Shown here: positions 1-8,347 of the stretch, piece after piece
How positions within the stretch are numbered: position 1 is the first letter of the stretch
How the letters are laid out: each line of letters starts with the position of its first letter
DNA from: Desulfuromonadales bacterium
Lineage (GTDB): Bacteria > Desulfobacterota > Desulfuromonadia > Geobacterales > Pseudopelobacteraceae
DNA length: 16,546 nt
Assembly (NCBI GenBank): GCA_015688915.1
Contig: JAATGX010000228.1
Location: 1-16,546, forward strand
Direction of reading: 5' to 3'
Position numbers and translations under genes: made by a program
Notes under the pieces: model-generated
Seen by the model: only the letters and a program-made list of their open reading frames with translations
The model's database searches: none
Told to the model about the DNA's origin: nothing

Positions 1-371
1 CGCCCCACCCCAAACCCCTTAACCAGGCGGGGGGAAAGGCCGGACAGGATTTCCCCTATCACAATCTCTGAAACGGATAGGGGGGTGACCGGGTAGGAGT
101 CGATGGAAAACTGCCCCCGCCGATGAAACCAGAGGCTCCAGACACCCTCGCTGTAAGCGGCGTTCACGGCGGTCATGGTGATCAGGCCCGGCGCGATAAA
201 CAGCCCGTAGGGCACCCCCTCCACCAGGCCGATATATCCCTTCATGCCGATGCCGAAGGCCAGATAGATGGTCAGGGGATAGGCCACCACAGCCACCAGT
301 TCGGAGGGGAGGTTACGGCGCAGCACCAGCATGTCGCGCCGCCAGATGGCCAGAGAGCCGCGCAGCGTCAT
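1..371 (-). CDS. ABC-2 type transporter permease, partial (C-terminus beyond window)
   Basis: Membrane subunit of an ABC exporter, paired with the ATPase encoded just upstream. Only the first 123 codons are in the window; the gene runs off the left edge. The N-terminus is cytoplasmic and basic, beginning MTLRGSLAIWRRDMLVLRR, followed by a hydrophobic segment at about residues 25-45 and a second one at about 60-75. This is the usual opening of ABC-2 (DrrB/NodJ-like) permeases. The start codon overlaps the ATPase stop as ATGA (369-371 against 368-370), so the two genes are translationally coupled. The substrate cannot be told from sequence; the family exports drugs, polysaccharides or lipids. 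The ABC-2 call rests mainly on pairing and topology. Confidence 0.8.
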   Translation of the reverse strand, partial: MTLRGSLAIWRRDMLVLRRNLPSELVAVVAYPLTIYLAFGIGMKGYIGLVEGVPYGLFIAPGLITMTAVNAAYSEGVWSLWFHRRGQFSIDSYPVTPLSVSEIVIGEILSGLSPRLVKGFGVG

Positions 372-1294
372 TCCCGCACCCCCGTTCCGGTCAGACTGAT
401 GAACACGTCCTCCAGGGTCCGTTCCCGCAAAGAAATACGCCGCACCGGGGCGCCGTTCAGGGCGGCAAGCACCTCGGAAAGACACTCCCACTGCTCCAAC
501 TCCACGCACACGGTCCGATCCGTCACCTCAACCCCGCGCACGCAGGCCATCCCCTTGAGAAGTTCGGCATACCCCTCCGCTCCCTGTTCAAACTCGATCT
601 GGTAGGCCGTGCCGCCGGTCAGGCGGTCCTTCAACTCCTGCGTGCTCCCCAGGGCAACCAGGCGGCCGTGGTCCATGATGGCGATCCGGTCGCAGAGCTG
701 TTCCGCCTCCTCCAGGTAGTGGGTGGTCAGGAAGATGGTCATGCTGCCGGCGATGGAACGGACATAGTCCCACACCGCCCGGCGCGACTGGGGATCGAGC
801 CCGGTGGTCGGCTCGTCCAGAAAGAGCACCCGGGGAGAGGGCAGGAGCGCCCTGGTCACCACCAGCCGGCGCTGCATGCCGCCGGAAAAGGTGTCGGGAA
901 AGTCCTTCTGCCTGCCTGCCAGGCCCATCAGTTCCAGCAATTCGTCGATCCGCGCGCGGTAGTGCCTGGCCTCCATACCGTGCAACCGGGCATGCAACTC
1001 CAGGTTTTCCCTGGCCGTCAGGTAGCGGTCCAGGCTGTTCTCCTGGGGCACCACCCCGATCAGGCGACGGATCTCCCGACCCTGCGTACGGGTGTCAAAT
1101 CCCTCCACAAAGGCCTCGCCCGAGGTCTGACGCATGAGGGTGGTCAGGATACGGATGAGCGTGGTCTTGCCGGCGCCGTTGGGGCCCAGCAGACCAAAGA
1201 TCGAACCCTGTTCGACCTCAAGGCCGAAGTCGCTCAACGCCGTGAGTGAGCCGTACTGCTTGGTGAGTGTTTGGGTGAGGATCGCTGAAGGCAT
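368..1294 (-). CDS. ABC transporter ATP-binding protein (DrrA/NodI/CcmA-like)
   Basis: Cytoplasmic ATPase that would drive the adjacent ABC-2 permease. The 308-residue protein has every ABC motif: Walker A GPNGAGKTT at 37-45, Q-loop Gln84, signature FSGGM at 136-140, Walker B ending LDEP at 159-162, and the switch His192 in TTHYLEEAEQ. Residues from about 225 on form the extra C-terminal domain of the DrrA/NodI class. The open frame extends upstream to 1483, but that part runs through the tRNA gene, so the ATG at 1292-1294 is the start. No other usable start lies before the conserved LTKQYG. There is no Shine-Dalgarno sequence, and an extended -10 box lies just upstream, so the message may be leaderless. 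Confidence 0.93.
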   Translation of the reverse strand: MPSAILTQTLTKQYGSLTALSDFGLEVEQGSIFGLLGPNGAGKTTLIRILTTLMRQTSGEAFVEGFDTRTQGREIRRLIGVVPQENSLDRYLTARENLELHARLHGMEARHYRARIDELLELMGLAGRQKDFPDTFSGGMQRRLVVTRALLPSPRVLFLDEPTTGLDPQSRRAVWDYVRSIAGSMTIFLTTHYLEEAEQLCDRIAIMDHGRLVALGSTQELKDRLTGGTAYQIEFEQGAEGYAELLKGMACVRGVEVTDRTVCVELEQWECLSEVLAALNGAPVRRISLRERTLEDVFISLTGTGVRE

Positions 1295-1300
1295 GGCACG

Positions 1301-1309
1301 GTTATACCA
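1301..1309 (-). promoter_or_regulatory. extended -10 promoter of the ABC exporter
   Basis: The minus strand reads TGGTATAAC, an extended -10 box (TGnTATAAT type). No convincing -35 was found at 16-18 bases. The expected transcription start falls at about 1294-1295, on or next to the A of the ATG, which would give a leaderless mRNA. Confidence 0.45.
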
Positions 1310-1417
1310 TAGTTCTGCCCGGCATAATAGTGCCCTGCAATGATCGAGGTAGAAAATGATATGCCGCAGGGATGGTAACGACGATTGTGAATACGGAAAA
1401 ACACTGTCGTTGGAAGA

Positions 1418-1450
1418 AAGAAAGGCCGGGAAATACACCCGGCCTTTCTT
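1418..1450 (-). terminator. intrinsic terminator after tRNA-Leu
   Basis: A perfect 13-bp inverted repeat (1418-1430 with 1438-1450) encloses a 7-base loop. On the minus strand the stem ends in a pyrimidine-rich tract CTTTCTTCC. It begins four bases beyond the CCA end of the tRNA and so ends the secG-tRNA side of transcription before the ABC exporter genes. Confidence 0.88.
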
Positions 1451-1453
1451 GTT

Positions 1454-1540
1454 TGGTGCGGTGGAATGGACTCGAACCATCACGGAGTTGCCCCCGCCAG
1501 CCCCTCAAGCTGGTGCGTCTACCAATTCCGCCACCACCGC
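1454..1540 (-). tRNA. tRNA-Leu, anticodon GAG
   Basis: An 87-nt class II tRNA reading CTC and CTT leucine codons. The acceptor stem pairs GCGGTGG with CCACCGC, followed by discriminator A and an encoded CCA at 1454-1456. The D arm contains GGTAGACGC. The anticodon stem-loop is CCAGC-TTGAGGG-GCTGG with GAG in the middle. There is a long variable arm, and the T loop is TTCGAGT. The gene lies downstream of secG with its own candidate promoter and a strong terminator. No second copy of its 3' end was seen in the window, so nothing marks it as an integration site here. Confidence 0.97.
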
Positions 1541-1571
1541 ATAAACCGTATCGATACAAATTGGGGTCACT

Positions 1572-1600
1572 TCTATACCATAACCTTTTCGGACGATCAA
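1572..1600 (-). promoter_or_regulatory. sigma-70-type promoter for tRNA-Leu
   Basis: On the minus strand a -35 box TTGATC (1595-1600) and a -10 box TATAGA (1572-1577) are separated by exactly 17 bases. The -10 is extended, preceded by TGG. The predicted start is about 25 bases upstream of the mature tRNA 5' end. Confidence 0.6.
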
Positions 1601-1611
1601 GTACAAATGCT

Positions 1612-1971
1612 CTACTTGGGTTGGGCCGGGGCACCTGGCGCAGGTGCCGGATGGCCTTGCGCAGGCGCGGCAGGCGGTTGGGCCGGAGCCTTGGCCGCGG
1701 CAGCGGGTTTGCCTTTACCGGACATGATTGACGAAGATGACGGCAGACCGGAGATATAGGCCAGGGTCAGCGACGTCAACATGAAGATAACCGCCGCACC
1801 GGTGGTCATCTTGCTGAGGAAGGAGGTTCCGCCACCGGCGCCAAAGACCGACTGGCTGCCGCTGCTGCCGAAGGATGCCCCCATTTCTGCGCCTTTGCCG
1901 GACTGAAGCAGGACCACGGCGATCAGAAAGAGGCTTACCACCACATGCAGTATTGTAAGAAGAATCGTCAT
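1612..1971 (-). CDS. secG: preprotein translocase subunit SecG
   Basis: Small inner-membrane subunit of the SecYEG channel; it assists protein export driven by SecA. The 119-residue product has the family layout: a transmembrane helix at about residues 2-22, the conserved VVLLQSGKGAEMGASFG loop, a Gly/Ser-rich stretch (GAGGGTSFLSK), and a second helix at about 56-76. It then carries an unusually long Ala/Pro/Lys/Gln-rich tail of about 40 residues, which is low complexity and without obvious function. A good Shine-Dalgarno (AGGGG) precedes the ATG. It follows tpiA by 120 bases, with its own candidate promoter in the gap, so expression need not depend on glycolytic read-through. Confidence 0.95.
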   Translation of the reverse strand: MTILLTILHVVVSLFLIAVVLLQSGKGAEMGASFGSSGSQSVFGAGGGTSFLSKMTTGAAVIFMLTSLTLAYISGLPSSSSIMSGKGKPAAAAKAPAQPPAAPAQGHPAPAPGAPAQPK

Positions 1972-2004
1972 TCCATATCCCCTGGCTGGTCTGAAAGAAT
2001 GAAT

Positions 2005-2034
2005 CTTGTAGCACGGAATCCGTAATTTTGTAAA
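2005..2034 (-). promoter_or_regulatory. candidate promoter for secG
   Basis: The minus strand has TTTACA (2029-2034, five of six consensus bases) and TACAAG (2005-2010), 18 bases apart, about 35 bases upstream of the secG start. The spacer contains the small inverted repeat ACGGA-A-TCCGT (read on the plus strand), of unknown meaning. The -10 match is only moderate. Confidence 0.4.
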
Positions 2035-2091
2035 GTATTTATTCTCGCCTCACCAGATATGACTGCCGCAAGGCCCGGATCAATACCCATT

Positions 2092-2847
<756 letters not shown>

Positions 2848-2855
2848 GATTCCCC

Positions 2856-4055
2856 CTATTTTCTGGTTTTGATCTCAAGGGCTTTTACGCCGGGCAGGAT
2901 TTTCCCTTCCAGAAGCTCCAGGAAAGCGCCGCCACCGGTCGAGATATAGCTGACCTTGGTGTCCACACCGGCCTTGCGCACGGCGGAATCCGTATCGCCG
3001 CCGCCGATGATGGTGGTGGCAAAGGCGCTCCCCACGGCCTCGGCCACGGCAAAGGTACCGCGGGCAAAGGCGTCCATCTCGAAGACCCCCATGGGGCCGT
3101 TCCAGATGACGGTCTTGGCGTCCCGCAGGGTCTCTGCAAAGAGCGTCGCCGAGGCCGGACCGATATCGAGCGCCATCCATCCCTCGGGAATCTCCTGCAC
3201 CGTGGTGATGAAGTTGGTGGCTGTCGCTTCAAAGGCATTGGCCACAATACAGTCCACCGGCAGGTAGAACATGACCCCCCGCTTTTTGGCCTTGTCCATG
3301 ATCTTCTTGGCGGTGAGGATCAATTCGTCCTCAACCAGCGACTTGCCGACCGAATACCCCATGGCCTTGAGAAAGGTGAACGCCATGCCGCCACCGATCA
3401 CCACCTTGTCCACCCTGTTCAGCAGCGTCTCCAGGACCTCCAGCTTGCCGGAAACCTTGGCGCCTCCCAGGATGGCCACCAGCGGACGGACCGGGTTGCG
3501 CATGGCCTTGTCGAAGAAGGTCATCTCGTTGCGCATCAGGAACCCGGCGGCGATGACCGGAATGTGTTTCGTAATGGCTTCCACCGAGGCATGGGCGCGG
3601 TGGGAGACGGCAAAGGCGTCATTGACGTAGACCTCGCAGCCGTTGGCCAACTTGCGCGCAAACTCGGCATCATTCTTCTCCTCACCGGGATAGAAACGGA
3701 CATTCTCCAGCATGATCGCCTCGCCCGGTTTCATGGACGCGATCATGGCATCAACCTCCGGTCCGAAGCAATCGGGGGCCTGTTTGACCTTTTTGCCCAG
3801 CAGTTCGCTCAGCCGCCTGGTGGCCGGGGCCATGGTATATTTGGATTTCTTCTCACCTTTGGGTCTCCCCAGGTGGGAGGCCAGGATCACCTTTGCCCCC
3901 TGATCCAGGGCATATTTGATGGTCGGTACCGCCCCGACGATGCGGGTGTCCTCGGTGATGTTCCCCTTGTCGTCCTGGGGGATATTGAAGTCTACGCGGA
4001 TACAGACCTTTTTACCCTTAAGATCCTTGCTCTCATCGATGTAGCGAATCGGCAT
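2856..4055 (-). CDS. pgk: phosphoglycerate kinase
   Basis: Transfers the acyl phosphate of 1,3-bisphosphoglycerate to ADP (reversed in gluconeogenesis); cytoplasmic. The 399-residue length is typical. Family marks include the N-terminal KVCIRVDFNIP with Asp22 and Asn24, the substrate loop HLGRPKGE, NDAFAVSHRAHAS, the nucleotide-site ILGGAKVSGKLEVLETLL, WNGPMGVFE, and the C-terminal IGGGDTDSAV. A strong AGGGAGGT Shine-Dalgarno sits a few bases before the ATG. It lies downstream of gap across a 91-base gap that contains an intrinsic terminator, so its level probably depends on read-through or on an unseen promoter. Confidence 0.98.
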   Translation of the reverse strand: MPIRYIDESKDLKGKKVCIRVDFNIPQDDKGNITEDTRIVGAVPTIKYALDQGAKVILASHLGRPKGEKKSKYTMAPATRRLSELLGKKVKQAPDCFGPEVDAMIASMKPGEAIMLENVRFYPGEEKNDAEFARKLANGCEVYVNDAFAVSHRAHASVEAITKHIPVIAAGFLMRNEMTFFDKAMRNPVRPLVAILGGAKVSGKLEVLETLLNRVDKVVIGGGMAFTFLKAMGYSVGKSLVEDELILTAKKIMDKAKKRGVMFYLPVDCIVANAFEATATNFITTVQEIPEGWMALDIGPASATLFAETLRDAKTVIWNGPMGVFEMDAFARGTFAVAEAVGSAFATTIIGGGDTDSAVRKAGVDTKVSYISTGGGAFLELLEGKILPGVKALEIKTRK

Positions 4056-4092
4056 GGCAACCTCCCTTGGTAAAATGTGCCGGCGTTACGGC

Positions 4093-4121
4093 AAAAAAAG
4101 GGGGGGAACGAATTCCCCCCC
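4093..4121 (-). terminator. intrinsic terminator between gap and pgk
   Basis: On the minus strand seven G and two A pair with two T and seven C around a TTCG tetraloop. The stem is followed directly by seven T. This is close to an ideal Rho-independent terminator. It lies 25 bases past the gap stop and about 37 bases before the pgk start, inside what otherwise looks like one operon. It should cut pgk-tpiA expression relative to gap. Confidence 0.9.
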
Positions 4122-4146
4122 ACTATCTGACGGTGATGCCTCTGCA

Positions 4147-5151
4147 TTATTTTTTGGAAGCGATCAGTTTGAACAGGTCAACGACCCGGTTCGAGAAACC
4201 GGCTTCGTTGTCGTACCAGGAGATGACCTTGACCATAGTGTCGCCGATCACCTTGGTGCAGGAGGCGTCGACAATGGACGAAAGAGGATTGCCGTTGAAG
4301 TCGATGGAAACGAGCGGCTCTTCGCTGAATCCGAGAATCCCCTTGAGTGCACCCCTGGAGGCTTTTTTGAGGGCGGCGTTGACCTTTACAACGTCGGTCT
4401 TTTTCTTGAGCGTAGCCACCAGGTCGATAACCGAGACATTGGGGGTCGGCACCCGGATGGCCATGCCGTCCAGCTTGCCCTTCAGTTCCGGCAGCACCAG
4501 GGAAACCGCCTTGGCTGCACCGGTGGTGGTGGGGATAATGGACAGGGCAGCGGCGCGGGCGCGGCGCAGGTCCTTGTGGGGCAGATCGAGGATGTTCTGG
4601 TCGTTGGTGTAGGAGTGGACCGTGGTCACCAGCCCCTTTTCTATGCCGAATGCCTCGTGCAGCACCTTGGCCACCGGGGCCAGGCAGTTGGTGGTGCAGG
4701 AGGCGTTGGAAATAATGACGTGCTTCTTGGCATCGTACAACTGATCGTTGACGCCCATGACGATGGTGATGTCTTCATTGGTCGCCGGAGCGGAAATGAC
4801 CACCTTCTTGGCACCGGCCTGAATGTGCAGCTCAGCCTTGTCCTTGGAGGTGAACAGGCCGGTTGATTCCAGGACGACATCGATCTTGTCCTTTTTCCAG
4901 GGGAGTTCGGCCGGGTTCCTGGTTGCGTAGATCTTGATGGCTTTGCCGTTGATTATCAGGCTGTCAGCGGTATGCTCGACCTTGCCGGGAAATATGCCAT
5001 GAACAGAATCGTACTTGAACAGATGCGCCAAGGTAGCGGCATCGGTGAGATCGTTGATTGCCACGAACTCGATGCCCTTGTCCCTGCTTGCCGCCCTCAG
5101 AACCATCCTGCCGATTCTGCCGAAACCGTTGATTGCTACCCGTAATGCCAT
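4147..5151 (-). CDS. gap: glyceraldehyde-3-phosphate dehydrogenase, type I
   Basis: Oxidises and phosphorylates glyceraldehyde 3-phosphate to 1,3-bisphosphoglycerate with NAD; cytoplasmic tetramer. The 334-residue protein has the Rossmann motif INGFGRIGR (Gly9, Gly11, Gly14), Asp34 in AINDL as expected for NAD preference, catalytic Cys152 in SNASCTTNC, and His179 in TTVHSYTNDQ. The open frame allows a start five codons earlier (5166), but AGGAGG (plus strand 5158-5163) lies within that extension at ideal distance from the ATG at 5149-5151, so the shorter start is chosen. First gene of the gap-pgk-tpiA-secG block, with its own upstream promoter. Confidence 0.98.
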   Translation of the reverse strand: MALRVAINGFGRIGRMVLRAASRDKGIEFVAINDLTDAATLAHLFKYDSVHGIFPGKVEHTADSLIINGKAIKIYATRNPAELPWKKDKIDVVLESTGLFTSKDKAELHIQAGAKKVVISAPATNEDITIVMGVNDQLYDAKKHVIISNASCTTNCLAPVAKVLHEAFGIEKGLVTTVHSYTNDQNILDLPHKDLRRARAAALSIIPTTTGAAKAVSLVLPELKGKLDGMAIRVPTPNVSVIDLVATLKKKTDVVKVNAALKKASRGALKGILGFSEEPLVSIDFNGNPLSSIVDASCTKVIGDTMVKVISWYDNEAGFSNRVVDLFKLIASKK

Positions 5152-5220
5152 GAACTGCCTCCTCATGTGGTGTATTTGGCTGCGAAACCCGGTGTTTTCA
5201 AGGTATGCAAAAAGTGTCTA

Positions 5221-5248
5221 ATAATAGAACATTATCGCAAATCGTCAA
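5221..5248 (-). promoter_or_regulatory. sigma-70-type promoter for gap
   Basis: On the minus strand TTGACG (5243-5248) and TATTAT (5221-5226) are 16 bases apart, each matching five of six consensus bases. The predicted start gives a leader of about 60 bases. It lies in the AT-rich divergent region 5152-5438 between gap and the polysaccharide operon. Apart from this promoter and the candidate one on the other strand I saw no gene there. Confidence 0.65.
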
Positions 5249-5380
5249 CTATAAATTTGAGCGTTTCCCGTTCAATCAGCCCGGTCACGAACCGATCATT
5301 TTTTGCCTCTTACCTTGATGGTTACTACGTTAGACAGATAAAAACCTGCCCATTTTTTTCTTTTATTATTTGTAGTGCGA

Positions 5381-5389
5381 TGCTATAGA
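5381..5389 (+). promoter_or_regulatory. candidate extended -10 promoter for the polysaccharide operon
   Basis: TGCTATAGA is an extended -10 box about 50 bases upstream of the first gene. It lies in a very AT-rich stretch (5350-5425) with no good -35 box. This is the best sigma-70-like site on the plus strand here, but other sigma factors cannot be excluded. Confidence 0.35.
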
Positions 5390-5438
5390 TTTAAATTTCA
5401 TAAATTTTAGACTCATACATATTTTTGGGAGACGTCAC

Positions 5439-8336
5439 ATGCTTAAGCGGCTTATCATTATACCATATATACTCATTTTGAGTGCCATGGGACTATTCCC
5501 GTCCGTGGTGACGGCGTATGATGAGGACGTTTTTCAGCCGCAAACCAGGCCCGCTTCAGATACTATTGGTAATACGGACAACAATGCGCTGAAACAGAAC
5601 AAAGATGCTGCGAATGATGAACTCACCATCGACATCAACAAATACCTTGAAGATAAGGGAGAAGAAGATCTAACCCGGCTTGAAAAGAAGACGTACCAGA
5701 AAACGAAGAAAAAGATTGAGATATTGGTAAAGACGGAGCCGGGGGACGGCCTCGTCAAACTTAACTGGCAAGTACTGGGATTTCCCGCCAATATTGATCT
5801 TGACGACCAAAAATATGTCCTCAGGTATGGTATCGAATCGGGCAAGCTGATCAAAAGCATCAATGTCGGGAAGGGTACATCCTATACGTTGAGGGACCTG
5901 AAAAATCATCAGGTTTATTTTATCCAGATATCAACGACCTTCAAGCTGTTCCCCGAAAACAAAGAGGGTAACGACAAGAACATACTTCCCCAGGACGATG
6001 AAGACAAAAAAATCAGCCTGAAGTCCGGGGAGATAAAAATAACGCCACTCCCCGAGGACGAGCATGGCGGTTCCACGCTTGAGAAGTCCTATTCGAAAAA
6101 GAACCTGACTCTTTTGGACAAATACGAGGCCGAGCCGTTCAATCGAGACCTGCGGCAATTCGGATACGACTTTTTCAAAAACAGCGCGCAGCTCGTTGGA
6201 ACCACGGATAACCTTCCGGTTGGCGGAGATTACAGCATCGGGCCAGGTGATGTGCTGAGCATCACCCTGTGGGGTTCAATAAGCTCTCGTCTTGAATTGA
6301 CTGTGGACCGTAACGGGGAGATCACCATCCCCAGGGTGGGGGCGGTCAAGGTATGGGGAGTGACCTACGATCAGGTCAAGACGGTAATTAACAAGGCCAT
6401 CAGTCAATATTACAAAAACTACCAGATCAATGTCACCCTTGGCAAATTGCGCACCATCCAGGTCTTCGTGGTGGGTGAGGTCGAGTTTCCGGGCAGTTAT
6501 CCGGTCAGTTCTCTGGCCACGGTCGTTAATGCCCTTTCCGCGGCGGGCGGCCCCACCAAGAACGGTTCATTGCGTACCATAAAGGTCAGCAGGAGCGGAT
6601 CCCCGACCAGGGAAATCGACCTGTACGATATCCTCCTGCGAGGGGACCGGAACAACGATATCCGCCTGCAGAACGGAGACACCATCTTTGTTCCGGTAAT
6701 CGGACCGGTCGTCGCAGTGGCAGGTGAAGTCAGACGGGCGGCGATATACGAGATTACCGAGAAGGTTACGCTTCCGGAAGTCCTCGCCATGGCAGGCGGG
6801 GTTACCGCCAATGGTTTCATGGGCAGGATTCAGGTCGAGCGTTTCTCGGGGAACAGTTCCAAGGTCGCTGTAGACTACACGCTCAAGGAGGGGCGGATTG
6901 AAAACTCCTCTGCCGGGAACGAAATCCACGATCGGGACATGATCAAGGTATTTCCGGTGCAGGAGGCTATCAGGCAGGTGGTAAGCCTCAAGGGAAACGT
7001 GGTGCGACCGGGCGAGTACCAATTCCGAAAAGGGATGCGGGTACTGGATGTCATATCGGGATTCGACATGGTGCTTCCGGAATCATATCTCGAGTCTGCC
7101 GAAATCGTGCGACTGGCCCTCCCCGACTATCACAAGGAAGTACTCACCTTCAACCTGCGCAAGGCTTTGGAAGGAAGTGCACCGGATAACGTCCCCCTTC
7201 AGGAGCAAGACACCATCAAGGTATTCTCCCGTACCGACAAGTTGGAAAAACTTACCGTGACCATCAACGGAGAGGTCGTCAACCCGGGAACATATGACTA
7301 TTACCAGGGCATGACAGTCCGTGACTTGATAACAAACGCAGGAAGCCTCAAGCGTAATGCCCTGTTGGGTCAGGCTGAACTCAGCCGGGTGATCCTGGAC
7401 AGTGATAAGGCCACGTCATCACATGTCAGCGTTAATCTGGAAAAAGCCCTGGGCGGCGACCCGGAGAACAACCTGACGCTTCATCCGGACGACGCCTTAT
7501 CGGTCCGCAGTATCACCGACTGGCTGGATGCGACCGATAAATTCGTCACGCTCAAGGGAGAGGTGATGTACCCCGGCGTCTATGCCATTTCCCGGGGGGA
7601 GAAGATCAGCTCGGTCATCGCTCGTGCCGGAGGTTATACCGAAAAATCTTACCTGGCGGGAGCGAAGTTTACGCGCAAATCCGTAAAAGAAGCGCAGCAG
7701 AAGCGCATGGATGAGGTTATCAGCAGAACCGAGAAAGAGATCTACCAGAAGTCGGCAGCCGTCTCTTCGGTCGCCTCTTCAAAAGAAGAGGCCGACGCCA
7801 CCCGGGCAGCACTCGAAGGGTTGCTCAAACAGCTCGATATCTTGAAAAAGACAAAAGCGGAAGGGCGTGTCGTAATCAGAATTTCCTCGCTGGATGAACT
7901 TCGGAAAAGCAGCAACGACCTGGATCTGGAAGGGGGAGATACATTGGAGATCCCGGCGCGCCCCAGTGTCGTGCACGTCATGGGACAGGTCTACAACCCG
8001 ACCTCCTTCGTCTATGCCCCCGACTCCCCTGTTGAAACCCAACTCAACAAAGCCGGTCGTCCCACTCGAGACGGAGAGGAGGCGGATATGTACATCATCA
8101 AGGCTGACGGTTCCGTCTTCAGCAAACAGCAGTCTTCATTCGGTATAAAGTGGAACAGCGAGTCGCGCAGTTGGACGCTGGGAAGCTTCTCCAGTACGTA
8201 CCTGATGCCGGGCGACACACTCGTCCTGCCTCAAAAAGTCGACAGGACCGCTTGGATACGGGAAATCAAGGACATAACAACAATTATTTCACAGATAGCT
8301 CTGTCGGCCGGCACTATTTTCATCGGCCTCAGATAG
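5439..8336 (+). CDS. outer-membrane polysaccharide export protein with FnIII-like domain and six SLBB repeats
   Basis: Wza-like (OPX) protein that would form the outer-membrane or periplasmic channel for exopolysaccharide. Features of the 965-residue protein: a signal peptide at about 1-26 without a lipobox Cys; an acidic linker; a fibronectin type III-like domain at about 93-170; a Poly_export domain at about 262-335 (DYSIGPGDVLSITLWG); then SLBB-like repeats. Their openings are VFVVGEVEFPGSY (342), VAVAGEVRRAAIY (425), VSLKGNVVRPGEY (515), VTINGEVVNPGTY (607), VTLKGEVMYPGVY (703) and VHVMGQVYNPTSF (845). The fifth is split by a Lys/Glu-rich helical insert at about 747-806. A hydrophobic/amphipathic C-terminus (about 945-963) may be the pore helix, as in Wza. 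It is more than twice the length of Wza. Shine-Dalgarno GGGAGA precedes the ATG. It leads the operon with the chain-length gene. Confidence 0.88.
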   Translation: MLKRLIIIPYILILSAMGLFPSVVTAYDEDVFQPQTRPASDTIGNTDNNALKQNKDAANDELTIDINKYLEDKGEEDLTRLEKKTYQKTKKKIEILVKTEPGDGLVKLNWQVLGFPANIDLDDQKYVLRYGIESGKLIKSINVGKGTSYTLRDLKNHQVYFIQISTTFKLFPENKEGNDKNILPQDDEDKKISLKSGEIKITPLPEDEHGGSTLEKSYSKKNLTLLDKYEAEPFNRDLRQFGYDFFKNSAQLVGTTDNLPVGGDYSIGPGDVLSITLWGSISSRLELTVDRNGEITIPRVGAVKVWGVTYDQVKTVINKAISQYYKNYQINVTLGKLRTIQVFVVGEVEFPGSYPVSSLATVVNALSAAGGPTKNGSLRTIKVSRSGSPTREIDLYDILLRGDRNNDIRLQNGDTIFVPVIGPVVAVAGEVRRAAIYEITEKVTLPEVLAMAGGVTANGFMGRIQVERFSGNSSKVAVDYTLKEGRIENSSAGNEIHDRDMIKVFPVQEAIRQVVSLKGNVVRPGEYQFRKGMRVLDVISGFDMVLPESYLESAEIVRLALPDYHKEVLTFNLRKALEGSAPDNVPLQEQDTIKVFSRTDKLEKLTVTINGEVVNPGTYDYYQGMTVRDLITNAGSLKRNALLGQAELSRVILDSDKATSSHVSVNLEKALGGDPENNLTLHPDDALSVRSITDWLDATDKFVTLKGEVMYPGVYAISRGEKISSVIARAGGYTEKSYLAGAKFTRKSVKEAQQKRMDEVISRTEKEIYQKSAAVSSVASSKEEADATRAALEGLLKQLDILKKTKAEGRVVIRISSLDELRKSSNDLDLEGGDTLEIPARPSVVHVMGQVYNPTSFVYAPDSPVETQLNKAGRPTRDGEEADMYIIKADGSVFSKQQSSFGIKWNSESRSWTLGSFSSTYLMPGDTLVLPQKVDRTAWIREIKDITTIISQIALSAGTIFIGLR

Positions 8337-8347
8337 ACGGGATAGCC

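Noticed and set aside
1454..1540. tRNA-Leu as an integration site for the mobile material
   Set aside because: The foreign-looking DNA is 10 kb away and no repeat of the tRNA 3' end was seen; the tRNA is followed by its normal terminator.
4054..4866. Long plus-strand open frame opposite gap
   Set aside because: Antisense to a certain gap gene, Gly/Val/Asp-rich with no family motifs; a codon-bias shadow. The same applies to 2059-2754, 3564-4073, 11936-12619 and 12402-13136.
5152..5438. Riboswitch or small RNA in the divergent intergenic region
   Set aside because: The region is AT-rich and low in structure; only the gap promoter and a weak plus-strand promoter can be supported.
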